DNA of 64,000 bases from Defluviimonas aquaemixtae. Its GTDB lineage: Bacteria; Pseudomonadota; Alphaproteobacteria; Rhodobacterales; Rhodobacteraceae. The notes beneath the pieces are model-generated. The model was not told the origin of the DNA, did not search any database, and saw only the letters and a program-made list of their open reading frames with translations. The stretch is taken from the NCBI RefSeq assembly GCF_900302475.1, contig NZ_OMOQ01000004.1, positions 58,521 to 122,520 of the forward strand. The letters run 5' to 3'. Below are positions 10,297-19,932 of the stretch, piece by piece; position 1 is the stretch's first letter, and each line of letters starts with the position of its first letter. The position numbers and the translations under genes were made by a program.

Positions 10297-10761
10297 ATGA
10301 AGCACGACATCCCCCGCGACGGCCTCAGACCCGCCTTCTGGAAGCGCCCGCTCTCCTCGATGACCCCGAGGGAGTGGGAAGCGCTGTGTGACGGCTGCGG
10401 CAAGTGCTGCCTCAACAAGCTCGAGGACGCCGAGACAGGCGAGTTGTTCTTCACGCGCATCTCGTGCCGGCTTCTCGACGATGACACCTGCCGCTGCGGC
10501 CAGTACGAGAACCGAAAGACCTTCGTACCCGAATGTGTCGTCCTGACGCCCAAAACGATCGGCGACGTCGCCTACTGGATGCCGTCGACCTGCGCCTACC
10601 GGCTGCTTTACGAAGGCAAGCCGCTGCCCGATTGGCACCCGCTCATCTCCGGCGATTCCGAAAGCGTGCACAAGGCGGGCCAGTCCGTCCGAGGCTGGAC
10701 CCTGCCCGAATTCGAGGTGCCCGAAGAAGAGTGGGAAGACCACATTATCGAGGACCTCTAA
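10297..10761 (+). CDS. YcgN family cysteine-cluster protein (UPF0260)
   Basis: 154 residues from the ATG at 10297, which gives the usual family N-terminus (FWKRPLSSMTPREWEALCDGCG). The cysteine cluster CDGCGKCC (Cys31, 34, 37, 38) is followed by further cysteines in TRISCRLLDDDTCRCGQY, suggesting a metal or Fe-S site. The biochemical function of the family is not established. Its TAA overlaps the ATG of the next gene by one base (TAATG), so the two are likely coupled. Confidence 0.92.
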   Translation: MKHDIPRDGLRPAFWKRPLSSMTPREWEALCDGCGKCCLNKLEDAETGELFFTRISCRLLDDDTCRCGQYENRKTFVPECVVLTPKTIGDVAYWMPSTCAYRLLYEGKPLPDWHPLISGDSESVHKAGQSVRGWTLPEFEVPEEEWEDHIIEDL

Positions 10762-11819
10762 TGCAATTCGCCTCCGACAACAGCTCCGGCGCCGCGCCGG
10801 AGATCATGGCGGCGCTGAGCGCGATCAACGAAGGCTACGCGCCCTCTTACGGCGCGGACGGCGCGATGGACCGGGTCCGCAGGCTCAGCCGCGAGATCTT
10901 CGAGGCACCGGAAGCCGAAGTCTATCTGGTGAACAACGGGACGACGGCCAATGCGCTGTCGCTCGCGACCTATTGCCCGCCCTGGGGCGCGGTCTATTGC
11001 CACGAGGCGGCGCATGTCGAAGTCGACGAATGCGGCGCGCCGGAGTTCTACATCGGCGGCGGCAAACTGGTAAAGGTGCGTGGCGAAGACGGAAAGATGA
11101 CGCCCGAGACGCTGCGGCGGGCGATCGAGGCGACGCCGCAGGGCTTTGTCCACGCAACCCAGCGCGGCGCCGTCACGCTGACAAACGTCACCGAGGCAGG
11201 GACCGTGTATTCGGTGGACGAGATGACGGCTTTGTGCGCCGTGGCCAAGTCCTATGGCCTGCCCGTCCATCTTGACGGCGCGCGCTTTGCCAATGCACTC
11301 GTTGCGGCGGATGCCAGCCCGGCGGACATGAGTTGGCGCGCCGGAATCGACATTCTCTCGCTCGGCGGCACCAAGAACGGCTGCATGGGGGTCGAGGCGG
11401 TCGTCCTCTTCGATCCCTCCAAGGCATGGGAGTTCGAGCTGCGCCGCAAGCGCGGCGGGCATCTCTTCTCCAAGCACCGCTATCTTTCTGCGCAGATGGA
11501 GGCCTACCTGACCGACGGGCTGTGGCTGAAGCTCGCCGCGATCGCCAATGCCCGGGCCGAACGGCTGGCGGATGGGATCGCCGCTTTCCGGTCCGCCGCC
11601 TTCCTGCACCCACGCGACGCGAACATGATCTTCGCGGCTTTGCCGCGCCGTCTTCACCGGACGTTGCACGAGGCGGGTGCACGTTACCATCTCTGGCCGC
11701 ACGCAGCGATGCTCGACGGACCCGAGGACGATCCGGTTGGCGCGCGCTTCGTCTGCTCCTGGTCGACGACAGAGGGCGACGTCGACGCCTTCCTCGCCTT
11801 TATCCGCGATCGAGATTGA
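10761..11819 (+). CDS. Low-specificity L-threonine aldolase-type PLP enzyme
   Basis: 352 residues. It begins MQFASDNSSGAAPEIM, a variant of the family opening (FASDN). The PLP-linked lysine is Lys205 in SLGGTKNGCMG, and the HLDGAR motif (170-175) supplies the aspartate that contacts the PLP ring nitrogen and an arginine. The reaction is cleavage of L-threonine or L-allo-threonine to glycine and acetaldehyde, though related enzymes act on other beta-hydroxy amino acids. Start chosen by the one-base overlap with the upstream stop. The last 20 bases overlap the convergent hydrolase gene. Confidence 0.9.
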   Translation: MQFASDNSSGAAPEIMAALSAINEGYAPSYGADGAMDRVRRLSREIFEAPEAEVYLVNNGTTANALSLATYCPPWGAVYCHEAAHVEVDECGAPEFYIGGGKLVKVRGEDGKMTPETLRRAIEATPQGFVHATQRGAVTLTNVTEAGTVYSVDEMTALCAVAKSYGLPVHLDGARFANALVAADASPADMSWRAGIDILSLGGTKNGCMGVEAVVLFDPSKAWEFELRRKRGGHLFSKHRYLSAQMEAYLTDGLWLKLAAIANARAERLADGIAAFRSAAFLHPRDANMIFAALPRRLHRTLHEAGARYHLWPHAAMLDGPEDDPVGARFVCSWSTTEGDVDAFLAFIRDRD

Positions 11820-12600
11820 CGCCAATCAGCCCAGCCGTCTCGTGCGGATGCGTGACCGGCACCATGTGACCCGCGCCCGGAACGGTCGCGATACCGACAT
11901 CCGGCAGACGCGCGGCGATGTTCTCGGCGATCCGCTCCACGATCGACGGCGAGCGGTCACCCCGGATCAACAGGACCGGCATGTCGAGGCGTTCGAGCGC
12001 ACCCGGCGCGAGGATGCCCCCACTGTCTTCAAACAGCGCGGGATGCGTGGCCGTGATCAGATGAATTCGGGCCGTGACCTCTCTGCGGCTCTCCTCGTTC
12101 AACTTTTGCCAGTCGACGCCCGTTCCCCACAGATCCGTGAACGCCGCCGCTGCCGCGTTCCGGTCGGCTTCAGCCATGGCGCGGCCGAACTCCGCGGTCT
12201 CTTTCAGGTGATTATCCCATTCGGGGTCGCCCATTGCTGCCGCGAAAAGGACCGGTTCGATCAGCGTCAGCGTGCGAATCGCCTCGCGCGCGGCTATCGC
12301 GAGCCGCAGCGCGACGACGGCGCCGAAGGAATGGCCGATGAGATCGACACGCCCCTGAACGAAACTGGCCGCGATCTCCGTTGCGCGCGTCAGGCCGTCG
12401 CCCTCGCCCGACCAGTCCCCGGATCGGCCATGCCCCGGCAGATCGAAGGCCGTGAGCGTAATCCGGTCGGCAAGCCTGCCCGCCACGCCGGACCAGGCGC
12501 CAGAATGCGCCAGCGAACAATGGATCGCCAGCGCCGGGCGTGCGCCGTGACCGAACGTCTCCCAATAGGTCGAATGCCCGACCCTGTCTTCCAGCGGCAT
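11800..12600 (-). CDS. Alpha/beta-hydrolase fold protein
   Basis: 266 residues. The nucleophile elbow is GHSFGA with Ser91; the oxyanion-hole region is HCSLAHSGAW and the catalytic His lies in GAGHMVPVTHP near residue 246. It resembles small cytosolic esterases/ring-cleavage hydrolases; the substrate cannot be read. Its ATG shares a base with the stop of the upstream isomerase gene (TGATG), so the two are translationally coupled and may serve one aromatic or lipid-degrading step. Confidence 0.85.
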   Translation of the reverse strand: MPLEDRVGHSTYWETFGHGARPALAIHCSLAHSGAWSGVAGRLADRITLTAFDLPGHGRSGDWSGEGDGLTRATEIAASFVQGRVDLIGHSFGAVVALRLAIAAREAIRTLTLIEPVLFAAAMGDPEWDNHLKETAEFGRAMAEADRNAAAAAFTDLWGTGVDWQKLNEESRREVTARIHLITATHPALFEDSGGILAPGALERLDMPVLLIRGDRSPSIVERIAENIAARLPDVGIATVPGAGHMVPVTHPHETAGLIGVNLDRG

Positions 12601-13211
12601 CAGAGCTTGCCGGCCAGACGCCTGTCGAGATCGTCGAGCCGGTCGTGGCCCCAGAACCGCTCATCCCCGTCCGTGATGTAGAAAGGAGAGCCGAAGACCC
12701 CGCGATTCACCGCCTCTTCAAGGTTGTTCGCATAGGCTTCGGCTCCCGCCAGCATGCCCTTGTTTGCAAGATCTTCCTCGAAGCCATGCGCGGTCAAGAG
12801 GCCCCGTACGACCTCATCCTGCGCGATGTCTTTCTCCTCGGCCCAGCAGGCGCTGAGGAACCCGTGGACAAGCCCGCCCAGATCGCCGTCCGCGCCGTCC
12901 GCCTTGGCCGACTGCGCGGCGATGATGGCGTAAGAGGAGGGAGCGGGATTGGTCGGCCAGAACATCGGCTGGACATTGACCTTGAGGCCCGCCTTGACAC
13001 CGCCGCGCCTGATCTCCTGCAGCCGATATGCCTTGCGGCTGTCGTGTCGATCCTTCGGCGGCGTCCCTCCGGTGCGTGCAAAAAGCGCCGAAACATCGAG
13101 CGGCTTGTAGGTGATCGTCGCACCGTGCCTGGCCGCGATTTCCTCGAGCCGCTTGCCTGCGAGATAGGTGAAGGGCGAAAGCGTCGAGAAGAAGTAGTCG
13201 ATATGTGGCAT
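12600..13211 (-). CDS. 2-hydroxychromene-2-carboxylate isomerase-like (DsbA-fold, kappa-GST-like) protein
   Basis: 203 residues. The N-terminus MPHIDYFFSTLSPFTYLAGKRL matches the HCCA isomerase/kappa-GST family, in which a Ser (here in the STLSPF region) takes the place of the thioredoxin CxxC. NPAPSSYAIIAA and GVFGSPFYI (cis-Pro loop) are also conserved. Known members isomerise 2-hydroxychromene-2-carboxylate in naphthalene degradation with glutathione; many homologues have unknown substrates. Good GGAGCG ribosome site. Coupled to the downstream hydrolase and divergent from prs. Confidence 0.88.
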   Translation of the reverse strand: MPHIDYFFSTLSPFTYLAGKRLEEIAARHGATITYKPLDVSALFARTGGTPPKDRHDSRKAYRLQEIRRGGVKAGLKVNVQPMFWPTNPAPSSYAIIAAQSAKADGADGDLGGLVHGFLSACWAEEKDIAQDEVVRGLLTAHGFEEDLANKGMLAGAEAYANNLEEAVNRGVFGSPFYITDGDERFWGHDRLDDLDRRLAGKL

Positions 13212-13323
13212 CCGTGCCGCTCCTTCGGGTTTGCGGGGAGGCTAGCCCGGTGCTAATCGGGTGGCAATGTCACGAATCCGTCATCCGGCCTTGTCCAAGG
13301 GGCCCCGCAGACCAGGACCCGCC

Positions 13324-14343
13324 ATGCCCTCCATGACCGAGCCGAAGCTCATCTCCGGAAATTCCAACCGCCCGCTCGCCAATGCCATAGCGCGCCGCAT
13401 GTCGATGCACCGGGGGATGAACGTGGGGCTCGTGGACGCCCGGGTGGAACGGTTCAACGATCAGGAAATCTTCGTCGAGGTGTTCGAGAACGTGCGCGGC
13501 GAGGACATGTACATCGTGCAGTCGACGTCGTGCCCGGCGAACGACAATCTGATGGAGCTTCTGATCATGACCGACGCGCTGCGCCGGTCTTCGGCCGACC
13601 GGATCACCGCCGTGATCCCCTATTTCGGCTATGCCCGCCAGGACCGCCGCGCAAAGGCACGGACGCCGATCTCGGCCAAGCTCGTCGCGAATCTTTTGAC
13701 CGAGGCTGGTGTGGGCCGGGTTCTCACAATGGATCTGCACGCCGCCCAGATCCAGGGCTTCTTCGACATCCCGGTCGACAACCTCTACGCCTCGCCGATC
13801 TTCGCGCTCGATATTGAGCATCACTTCAAGAGCAAGCTCGACCAGGTCACCGTCGTGTCGCCCGACGTGGGCGGCGTGGCCCGCGCGCGGGAACTCGCAC
13901 AGCGGATCGGCTGCGGGCTCGCCATCGTCGACAAGCGGCGGGTGAAGGCGGGCGAAGTGGCCGAGATGACGGTGATCGGGGATGTCGCGGGCCAGACCTG
14001 CATCATCGTCGACGACATCTGCGACACCGCCGGCACGCTCTGCAAGGCGGCCGAAGTGCTGGTCGAGGCCGGCGCGAATGAGGTCCATTCCTACATCACC
14101 CACGGCGTCCTCTCTGGCCCCGCGGTGGAGCGGGTAACAAAATCGGTGATGAAGAGCCTCGTCATCACCGATTCCATCGAGCCGACCGAGCAGGTGAAGA
14201 AGGCCAAGAACATACGGATCGTCCCGACCGCGCCGATGTTCGCCCAGGCGATCATGAACATCTGGTCGGGCACCTCGGTTTCGTCGCTCTTCGACGCCGA
14301 GACGCTGAGCCCGATCTACGAGGGCATGTATTCGCGCATGTAG
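13324..14343 (+). CDS. prs: Ribose-phosphate pyrophosphokinase
   Basis: 339 residues from the ATG at 13324 (AGGA eight bases upstream); a second ATG at 13333 would give 336. Motifs include [11 protein letters not shown] (ATP site), the [15 protein letters not shown] loop and the PRPP-binding signature [13 protein letters not shown]. It makes PRPP from ribose 5-phosphate and ATP for purine, pyrimidine, histidine and tryptophan synthesis. The frame stays open upstream, but those residues do not match the family. Divergent from the isomerase gene. Confidence 0.97.
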   Translation: MPSMTEPKLISGNSNRPLANAIARRMSMHRGMNVGLVDARVERFNDQEIFVEVFENVRGEDMYIVQSTSCPANDNLMELLIMTDALRRSSADRITAVIPYFGYARQDRRAKARTPISAKLVANLLTEAGVGRVLTMDLHAAQIQGFFDIPVDNLYASPIFALDIEHHFKSKLDQVTVVSPDVGGVARARELAQRIGCGLAIVDKRRVKAGEVAEMTVIGDVAGQTCIIVDDICDTAGTLCKAAEVLVEAGANEVHSYITHGVLSGPAVERVTKSVMKSLVITDSIEPTEQVKKAKNIRIVPTAPMFAQAIMNIWSGTSVSSLFDAETLSPIYEGMYSRM

Positions 14344-14666
14344 CGCCGTCTCGCCGCCGTATCGGCGTTCAGAGCGCCAGAACACAAGGCGAGTGGCAGA
14401 TTGCGCCCGAAGGATGTAGGCTTTGCGTGCAAAGGTGAGGAACGGGCGCACTGACCCGGTGCGAGTGCCCAGACGTCGCGATCACGCCCCGACCCGCCCG
14501 TTCCGGAAGCGACAGCCATGCGCAAAACGGTTCTCCGCGCGCTCGTTTCATCAGTCACGGCTGATGCCTTTTCCTGCTTGCAGTCTATTGGCACACGGCT
14601 CTGGCCATCGTTGGCCCGGCCGGTGCCGGCCAGCATACGGAAACCAGCTATCATGGCCGGCATACC
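14344..14666. other. Intergenic region without a recognisable gene
   Basis: 323 bases between prs and the CPBP protease gene. I found no convincing gene, terminator with a T-tract, or RNA. GC content is similar to the coding neighbours. It probably carries the end of the prs transcript and the promoter of the protease gene. Confidence 0.4.
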
Positions 14667-15509
14667 GTGACCGCGCTGCCCGCGACAACGGAGCGGCACG
14701 GTCTGATCCACGGCGCCGCTTTCTACTTGATCGCCTTTGCGCTAGCATTCGCGGTGGCACTCGCGGCGCCGTGGCTCGGTGAGGCCACGCCGTTCGTTAC
14801 CATGTTCACGCCGCTCACGGCGGTGCTGCTCCTGCGGCTCGTGATCCTGCGCGACGGCTGGACCCGGGCCGCCTGGACCGAGATGGGACTGACGCGAGCC
14901 GGTCTGCGCTTCTGGCCGCTGGCGATCCTGCTGCCGCCTGTGGTGCTCTTGCCGGGCTATGCGGTCGTCTGGGCCTTCACGATGGCACCCGCCGATCTTA
15001 CAGGCGCGCGGCCGCCGGGACAGTTCGTCGTGCAACTCGCGGTGTCGCTCCTGCTCGGCACGGCGCTCGGCGCCCTGGGCGAGGAGGTCGGATGGCGCGG
15101 ATATCTGCAGCCTCGGCTCAATCCGCTGGGACCGTGGCGGTCGCTTTGGCTGACCGGCTTTATGCACGGGTTCTGGCACCTGCCGCTTCTGATCCTCACG
15201 CCGTACTATCATGCAGCTGGATCGCTGCTTGTCGTCGTGCCGCTCTTCCTCATCACCTTCACGCTGACGGGGCCGGTCTATGGCTGGCTGCGCATCGTGT
15301 CGCTCAGCATCTGGCCGGTCGCGCTCATGCATCGGGGCGTGAACACCTGGTGGGAACGTTTCGACGCGATGACGGCGCAGGAGTCGCAGCGGGCCGCAGA
15401 GTATGTCGCCGGTCAAAGCGGAATCATGCCGATAGCGATGCTCGCGCTTGTCATCGTCTTTCTCGCGATCAGGGGCTTGATGCCTTTCCCGGCCGCGCGA
15501 AGAACCTGA
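14667..15509 (+). CDS. CPBP family intramembrane metalloprotease (Abi-like)
   Basis: 280 residues with a GTG start (no ATG in frame nearby). About seven hydrophobic segments. Motif 1 is GEEVGWRGYLQ (Glu139, Glu140, Arg144), motif 2 is FMHGFWHLP (His167, His171), and a third His lies in LMHRGVNTWW. This is the CAAX-protease/bacteriocin-processing (Rce1-like) family. In bacteria these can process or protect against peptides, but most are orphans; no peptide gene was seen nearby. Confidence 0.88.
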   Translation: MTALPATTERHGLIHGAAFYLIAFALAFAVALAAPWLGEATPFVTMFTPLTAVLLLRLVILRDGWTRAAWTEMGLTRAGLRFWPLAILLPPVVLLPGYAVVWAFTMAPADLTGARPPGQFVVQLAVSLLLGTALGALGEEVGWRGYLQPRLNPLGPWRSLWLTGFMHGFWHLPLLILTPYYHAAGSLLVVVPLFLITFTLTGPVYGWLRIVSLSIWPVALMHRGVNTWWERFDAMTAQESQRAAEYVAGQSGIMPIAMLALVIVFLAIRGLMPFPAARRT

Positions 15510-15521
15510 ACGCTCAAAGCG

Positions 15522-16499
15522 CTAATCCTTGCCGGCTCCCAGCGCGGCCAGCATCTCGGCCGCCGCCTTGCCCGGCGCGGCGCGGCCCTCGGCCACCGCG
15601 CGGCCCAGCTCCTCCATGCGCGCCTTCGCGCCCGCGTCCGATACCAGCCGCGCCAGAAGTCCCTGGCGCACTTCTTCCTCGAACCAATGCCGCGCCTGCT
15701 GGGCGCGGCGGGCGGCAAAATGCCCGGTCTCGCGCCGCCAGTCGGCCAGCCGCGTCATCTCGGCCCAAGCGTCGTCCAGCCCCATCTCCTCCTCGGCCGA
15801 GACGCACATCGCCTTGGGAAAATCCTCCGGGTCCTGCGGCCGCTTCCGCAAGAGCCGCAGCGCGCCCGCGTAATCGGCGCAGGTTCGCATCGCCGTATCC
15901 TTTAGCGCACCGTCAGCCTTGTTGACGAGGATGAGATCGGCCATCTCCATGATACCGCGCTTGACGCCCTGCAACTCGTCCCCGCCGGCCGGCGCGAGGA
16001 GGAGAATGAAGAGGTCCGTCATCTCCGCCACGACGGTCTCGGACTGGCCCACACCCACCGTCTCGATCAGGACGACGTCGAACCCCGCCGCCTCGCAGAG
16101 CGCCACCGCCTCGCGCGTGCGCCGCGCAACGCCGCCGAGATGGGTTTGGCTCGGCGACGGGCGAATGAAGGCGTTCGGGTCGCGCGCCAGCCGCTCCATG
16201 CGGGTCTTGTCGCCGAGGATCGAGCCACCCGACCGCGCCGAGGACGGATCGACTGCCAGCACCGCCACCTTCAGCCCTTGGCCCGTCAACAACTTCCCGA
16301 ACGCCTCGATGAAGCTCGATTTGCCAACGCCCGGCGTGCCCGACAGGCCGATCCGTAGCGCCTGCCGCCCGCCCTCCAGCGTCTCGAGAAGCGTTGCCGC
16401 CTCGGCCCGGTGATCCGCCCGGCGGCTTTCGACTAGCGTGATCGCCTGCGCCAGCGCCCGGCGGTCGCCCTCGGACACCCGCCGCGCCAACTCCTGCAT
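15522..16499 (-). CDS. meaB: Methylmalonyl-CoA mutase-associated GTPase MeaB (ArgK family)
   Basis: 326 residues from the ATG at 16499, where family similarity begins (MQELARRVSEGDRRALAQ); a GTG at 16559 would add 20 unconserved residues. Walker A is SGTPGVGKSS (Lys60), followed by DPSSARSGGSILGDKTRM and the NKAD guanine-specificity motif. MeaB protects and reloads adenosylcobalamin on methylmalonyl-CoA mutase, part of propionyl-CoA and ethylmalonyl-CoA metabolism. The mutase itself is not in this window. Divergent from the DUF3108 gene. Confidence 0.93.
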   Translation of the reverse strand: MQELARRVSEGDRRALAQAITLVESRRADHRAEAATLLETLEGGRQALRIGLSGTPGVGKSSFIEAFGKLLTGQGLKVAVLAVDPSSARSGGSILGDKTRMERLARDPNAFIRPSPSQTHLGGVARRTREAVALCEAAGFDVVLIETVGVGQSETVVAEMTDLFILLLAPAGGDELQGVKRGIMEMADLILVNKADGALKDTAMRTCADYAGALRLLRKRPQDPEDFPKAMCVSAEEEMGLDDAWAEMTRLADWRRETGHFAARRAQQARHWFEEEVRQGLLARLVSDAGAKARMEELGRAVAEGRAAPGKAAAEMLAALGAGKD

Positions 16500-16628
16500 C
16501 TCGATATTACGCAACCGGCGGCCTTTCGCTGATCCAACGGGCTTGTGAGTTGACCTCACCGGGATTTTCTTGCCTTCTCCGCCGCGTCGATGTCCAGTCC
16601 CCGGACACGAAAGTACGACACTGTGTTA

Positions 16629-17357
16629 ATGAAAAATTCCCGAGTGTTTGGGTGGGCGGCTTTGTGGGCTTTCCTCATGGCCGCCCCCTCCACCGCAGAG
16701 CAGAATGACAGGGCGGTCTTCGACCTGTCACTGAGGGGTATCCATGCCGGAACGCTCTCGGTCTCGGGCGCGATCGAGGGCGGTCGCTATGCGGTGGCCG
16801 GCGTCCTGCAATCGGGCGGCCTCCTCGCGCTCGTCCGGAAGGTCCGGTACGACGCCCGATCGCAGGGCCGCTACACCGGTGGCCGATTCACGCCCGCGCG
16901 CTACGAGGAGGACGCCGATACCGGAAAGCGCAAGTCGCAATCGGTCATGGAGTACCGCTCGGGCGTGCCGCAGGTGAAGGTCTACAACCCGCCGAAGCCG
17001 CCACGCGATGGCGATCTCGACCCCGCGACCCAAGGCGGCACGGTCGATCCGCTGACCGCGCTCTACGCAGCTTTGCGCGACGTACCGGCGCAAAGCGCCT
17101 GCCGGCTGAAACTCACCCTGTTCGATGGCCGCCGCCGCAGCCAGGTGGCGCTCGGCGAACCGAAGAAGAATGGTGATGGCGGCGTATCCTGCGCCGGCGA
17201 ATACCGGCGTCTCGCCGGTTTTTCGGCCAACGACATGGCCGAGAAAAGCCGTTTCTCCTTCGTGCTGCGCTACGAGCCCACCGGCGGCGGCAAGCTCCGC
17301 GTCCGGGACATTTCGATGGACACGCTCTATGGCAAAGGCAGGCTCACTCGGCGATAA
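16629..17357 (+). CDS. DUF3108 domain protein, exported
   Basis: 242 residues from the ATG at 16629. The first 24 residues are a signal peptide (MKNSRVFGWAALWAFLMAAPSTA). The mature part starts AVFDLSLRGIHAGTLSVSG and runs as alternating beta-strands typical of DUF3108, with RYEEDADTGKRKSQSVMEY in the middle. Function unknown; members are periplasmic and predicted beta-rich. It lies 7 bases upstream of the HrpB start and is probably co-transcribed with it. Confidence 0.85.
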   Translation: MKNSRVFGWAALWAFLMAAPSTAEQNDRAVFDLSLRGIHAGTLSVSGAIEGGRYAVAGVLQSGGLLALVRKVRYDARSQGRYTGGRFTPARYEEDADTGKRKSQSVMEYRSGVPQVKVYNPPKPPRDGDLDPATQGGTVDPLTALYAALRDVPAQSACRLKLTLFDGRRRSQVALGEPKKNGDGGVSCAGEYRRLAGFSANDMAEKSRFSFVLRYEPTGGGKLRVRDISMDTLYGKGRLTRR

Positions 17358-17364
17358 GCGCCCT

Positions 17365-19818
17365 GTGACCGATCGCCTGCCCATCGACGACGCCCTGCCG
17401 GACCTGATCCGCGCGCTTCACGCCGCGGGCCGGGCCGTGCTTAGGGCCCCGCCGGGCGCGGGCAAGACGACGCGCGTGCCGCTCGCGCTGGCGGAGGCCG
17501 GGCTGGCCGAGGGCCGCATCGTCATGCTCGAGCCGCGCCGCCTCGCCGCCCGCGCCGCGGCAGAACGGATGGCCGAGACGCTGGGCGAGAATGTCGGAGG
17601 CACCGTGGGCTACCGCATCCGGGGCGAAGTCCGCATCTCGAAGGCAACGCGGATCGAGGTCGTGACCGAGGGCATTCTCACGCGGATGCTGCAGTCCGAT
17701 CCCGACCTGCCGGGCATCGGCGCGGTGATCTTTGACGAGTTCCACGAACGCTCCCTGAACGCCGATCTCGGCCTCGCGCTTGCATGGGAGGTGCGGCAGG
17801 CGCTCAGACCCGATCTCATCATACTGGTCATGTCCGCGACGCTCGACGCCGAACCGGTCGCGATGCTTCTCGACGACGCGCCGGTCATCAGTTCCGAGGG
17901 CCGCGCCTATCCGGTCGAGACGCGCTGGCTGCCCCGCCCCGTGCAACGCTCCATGCGGTTCGAGGCGGCGGTGGCCGGCCTCGTCGCGGAGGCGGCAGGC
18001 GAAACCGAGGGCGGCATTCTCGTCTTCCTGCCGGGCGAAGGAGAGATTCGCCGCGTCGAGGCGCTGCTCGCCGGACGTCTGCCACCGGACTGCGCCGTAC
18101 CGCCGCTTTTCGGCGCGATGGAGTTCGCCGCCCAGCGCGCCGCGATCGTGCCCGCCCGGGCAGGCCGCAAGGTTGTGCTGGCGACCTCGATCGCGGAGAC
18201 CTCGCTCACAATCGAGGATATCCGCGTCGTCGTCGATGCGGGCCGGGCCCGGCGCGCGCGATTCGACCCTTCATCCGGCATGTCGCGGCTCGTTACCGAA
18301 CGTGTGACCAAGGCCGAGGCCGACCAGAGGCGCGGCCGCGCGGGCCGCGTGGCGAAAGGAACCTGCTACCGGATGTGGACGAAAGGCGAGGAAGGCGGCC
18401 TCGCCCCCTTTCCGCCGGCCGAGATCGAGGCGGCGGACCTCGCGGGCCTCGCGCTGGATCTGGCGCTCTGGGGAACTGACGGTGCGGACCTCGCCTTCCT
18501 CACACCGCCCCCCGCCCCGGCACTTGCCGAGGCTCGGGCGCTTCTGACCGCGCTCGGCGCGCTCGATGCAATGCATCGCATCACCCCGCATGGCCGCGCG
18601 TTAGCGGCGCTGCCCTTGCATCCCCGCCTCGGCCACATGCTCGTGACCGCTGGTCCCGACGCGGCGACGCTCGCCGCACTGTTGGCGGACCGTGATCCCC
18701 TGCGCGGCGCGCCGTGCGATCTGACCCTCCGTCTGGCGGCGATTCGCGATCCTAAGGGCTACGAAGCCGACCACCCGCACCGCGTCGACCGGGGCTCGGT
18801 CGAACGCATCCGCGCCGAGGCCAGGCGGCTCGCCCGGTTGGTGAAGCCCGTGGCGAACCGCTACGACCCTGCCGAGATGGCCGCCCTCGCCTATCCCGAC
18901 CGCATCGGGCTGCGACGCAAGGGCGAGGCGCCGCGCTACGTGCTCTCGGGCGGCAAGGGCGCCGTGATCGCCGAGGACGACCCCATGTCCCAGGCGCGCC
19001 TGATCGTGACGACAGACCTCGACGGCGACCCGCGCGAGGCACGCATCCGCCAGAGCGCCCGGATCACCGAGGCCGCGCTGCGGCGGCTGTTTCCCGATCA
19101 GATCAAATGGCAAGACGTCGCTGAATGGTCGCGCCGCGACGGACGCGTCGTCGCGCGTCGCCAGGAACGGCTCGGCGCGCTCGTGCTCGAAGACCGGGCC
19201 TGGCCCGACTCGCCGGAAGAGGCGCTCACCCGGGCCGCGCTCGACGGTCTCCGCCAGATCGGACTTCCTTGGTCCGACCCCGCCCGCCGCTTCCGCGCGC
19301 GGATTGAGCTCCTCCGCCGCGAGGGCGCGGACCTGCCGGATGTCGGCGACGACGCGTTGCTCTTACGGGCGGAGGACTGGCTCCTGCCGCATCTTTCCGG
19401 CAGGCGGACGGAGGCGGAGCTGCGGGACCTCGACCTGACCGGGGCGTTGAAGGGTTCGCTGAGCTGGGATCAGGCGCAACTCGTCGACCGCCTCGCGCCT
19501 GCGCATTTCGAAACCCCGCTCGGCCGCAAGGTGCCCATCGACTACGACGGCGACCACCCTTCCATCGCGCTTCGGCTGCAGGAGATGTTCGGCGTGACGG
19601 CGCACCCGACCGTCGGGCCGAGGCGCCTTCCCTTGCGCATCACGCTTCTATCGCCCGCGGGCCGCCCGGTTCAGACCACGCTCGACCTGCCGGGCTTTTG
19701 GGCCACGTCCTACACCGATGTACGCAAGGACATGCGCGGGCGCTATCCGAAGCACCCCTGGCCTGAAGACCCGACCGAACACGCACCGACCCTCAGGGCG
19801 AAACCGCGCCGCAGCTGA
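17365..19818 (+). CDS. hrpB: ATP-dependent helicase HrpB (DEAH-box)
   Basis: 817 residues from the GTG at 17365, seven bases after the DUF3108 stop; an in-frame ATG at 17329 overlaps that gene and adds 12 residues. Walker A is PPGAGKTT (29-36), motif II is DEFH at 124-127 (DEFH rather than DEAH), motif III is MSATLD, and QRRGRAGR is motif VI. A winged-helix/ratchet region and the HrpB-specific C-terminal domain follow. A 3'-5' nucleic-acid helicase of uncertain cellular role. The stop codon adjoins a repeat shared with two other genes. Confidence 0.95.
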   Translation: MTDRLPIDDALPDLIRALHAAGRAVLRAPPGAGKTTRVPLALAEAGLAEGRIVMLEPRRLAARAAAERMAETLGENVGGTVGYRIRGEVRISKATRIEVVTEGILTRMLQSDPDLPGIGAVIFDEFHERSLNADLGLALAWEVRQALRPDLIILVMSATLDAEPVAMLLDDAPVISSEGRAYPVETRWLPRPVQRSMRFEAAVAGLVAEAAGETEGGILVFLPGEGEIRRVEALLAGRLPPDCAVPPLFGAMEFAAQRAAIVPARAGRKVVLATSIAETSLTIEDIRVVVDAGRARRARFDPSSGMSRLVTERVTKAEADQRRGRAGRVAKGTCYRMWTKGEEGGLAPFPPAEIEAADLAGLALDLALWGTDGADLAFLTPPPAPALAEARALLTALGALDAMHRITPHGRALAALPLHPRLGHMLVTAGPDAATLAALLADRDPLRGAPCDLTLRLAAIRDPKGYEADHPHRVDRGSVERIRAEARRLARLVKPVANRYDPAEMAALAYPDRIGLRRKGEAPRYVLSGGKGAVIAEDDPMSQARLIVTTDLDGDPREARIRQSARITEAALRRLFPDQIKWQDVAEWSRRDGRVVARRQERLGALVLEDRAWPDSPEEALTRAALDGLRQIGLPWSDPARRFRARIELLRREGADLPDVGDDALLLRAEDWLLPHLSGRRTEAELRDLDLTGALKGSLSWDQAQLVDRLAPAHFETPLGRKVPIDYDGDHPSIALRLQEMFGVTAHPTVGPRRLPLRITLLSPAGRPVQTTLDLPGFWATSYTDVRKDMRGRYPKHPWPEDPTEHAPTLRAKPRRS

Positions 19819-19850
19819 TCTTCTTCATTGCCCAATACCTCCGCCGGAGG
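19817..19850 (+). repeat. Stop-codon-associated repeat, copy 1 (after hrpB)
   Basis: Starting at the hrpB stop the sequence reads GA-TCTTCTTCATTG-CCCAATACC and then a short hairpin CCTCC-GCC-GGAGG (19838-19850). It shares order and spacing with copies 2 and 3: a CTTC-rich pyrimidine stretch at the stop, then AATACC, then a G/C-rich hairpin. Seen directly; the function (terminator, decay signal or mobile repeat) is inference. Confidence 0.65.
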
Positions 19851-19932
19851 CATATCGGAGCCGTCGTCGCGCTCACGACGGCGGCGAGAGGAAGGCCTTG
19901 CGCGCGGAACGCGCGCGCCACCTCCTCAGACC

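Noticed and set aside
14667..15509. CPBP protease as part of a bacteriocin system
   Set aside because: No small peptide gene, transporter or immunity gene lies next to it.
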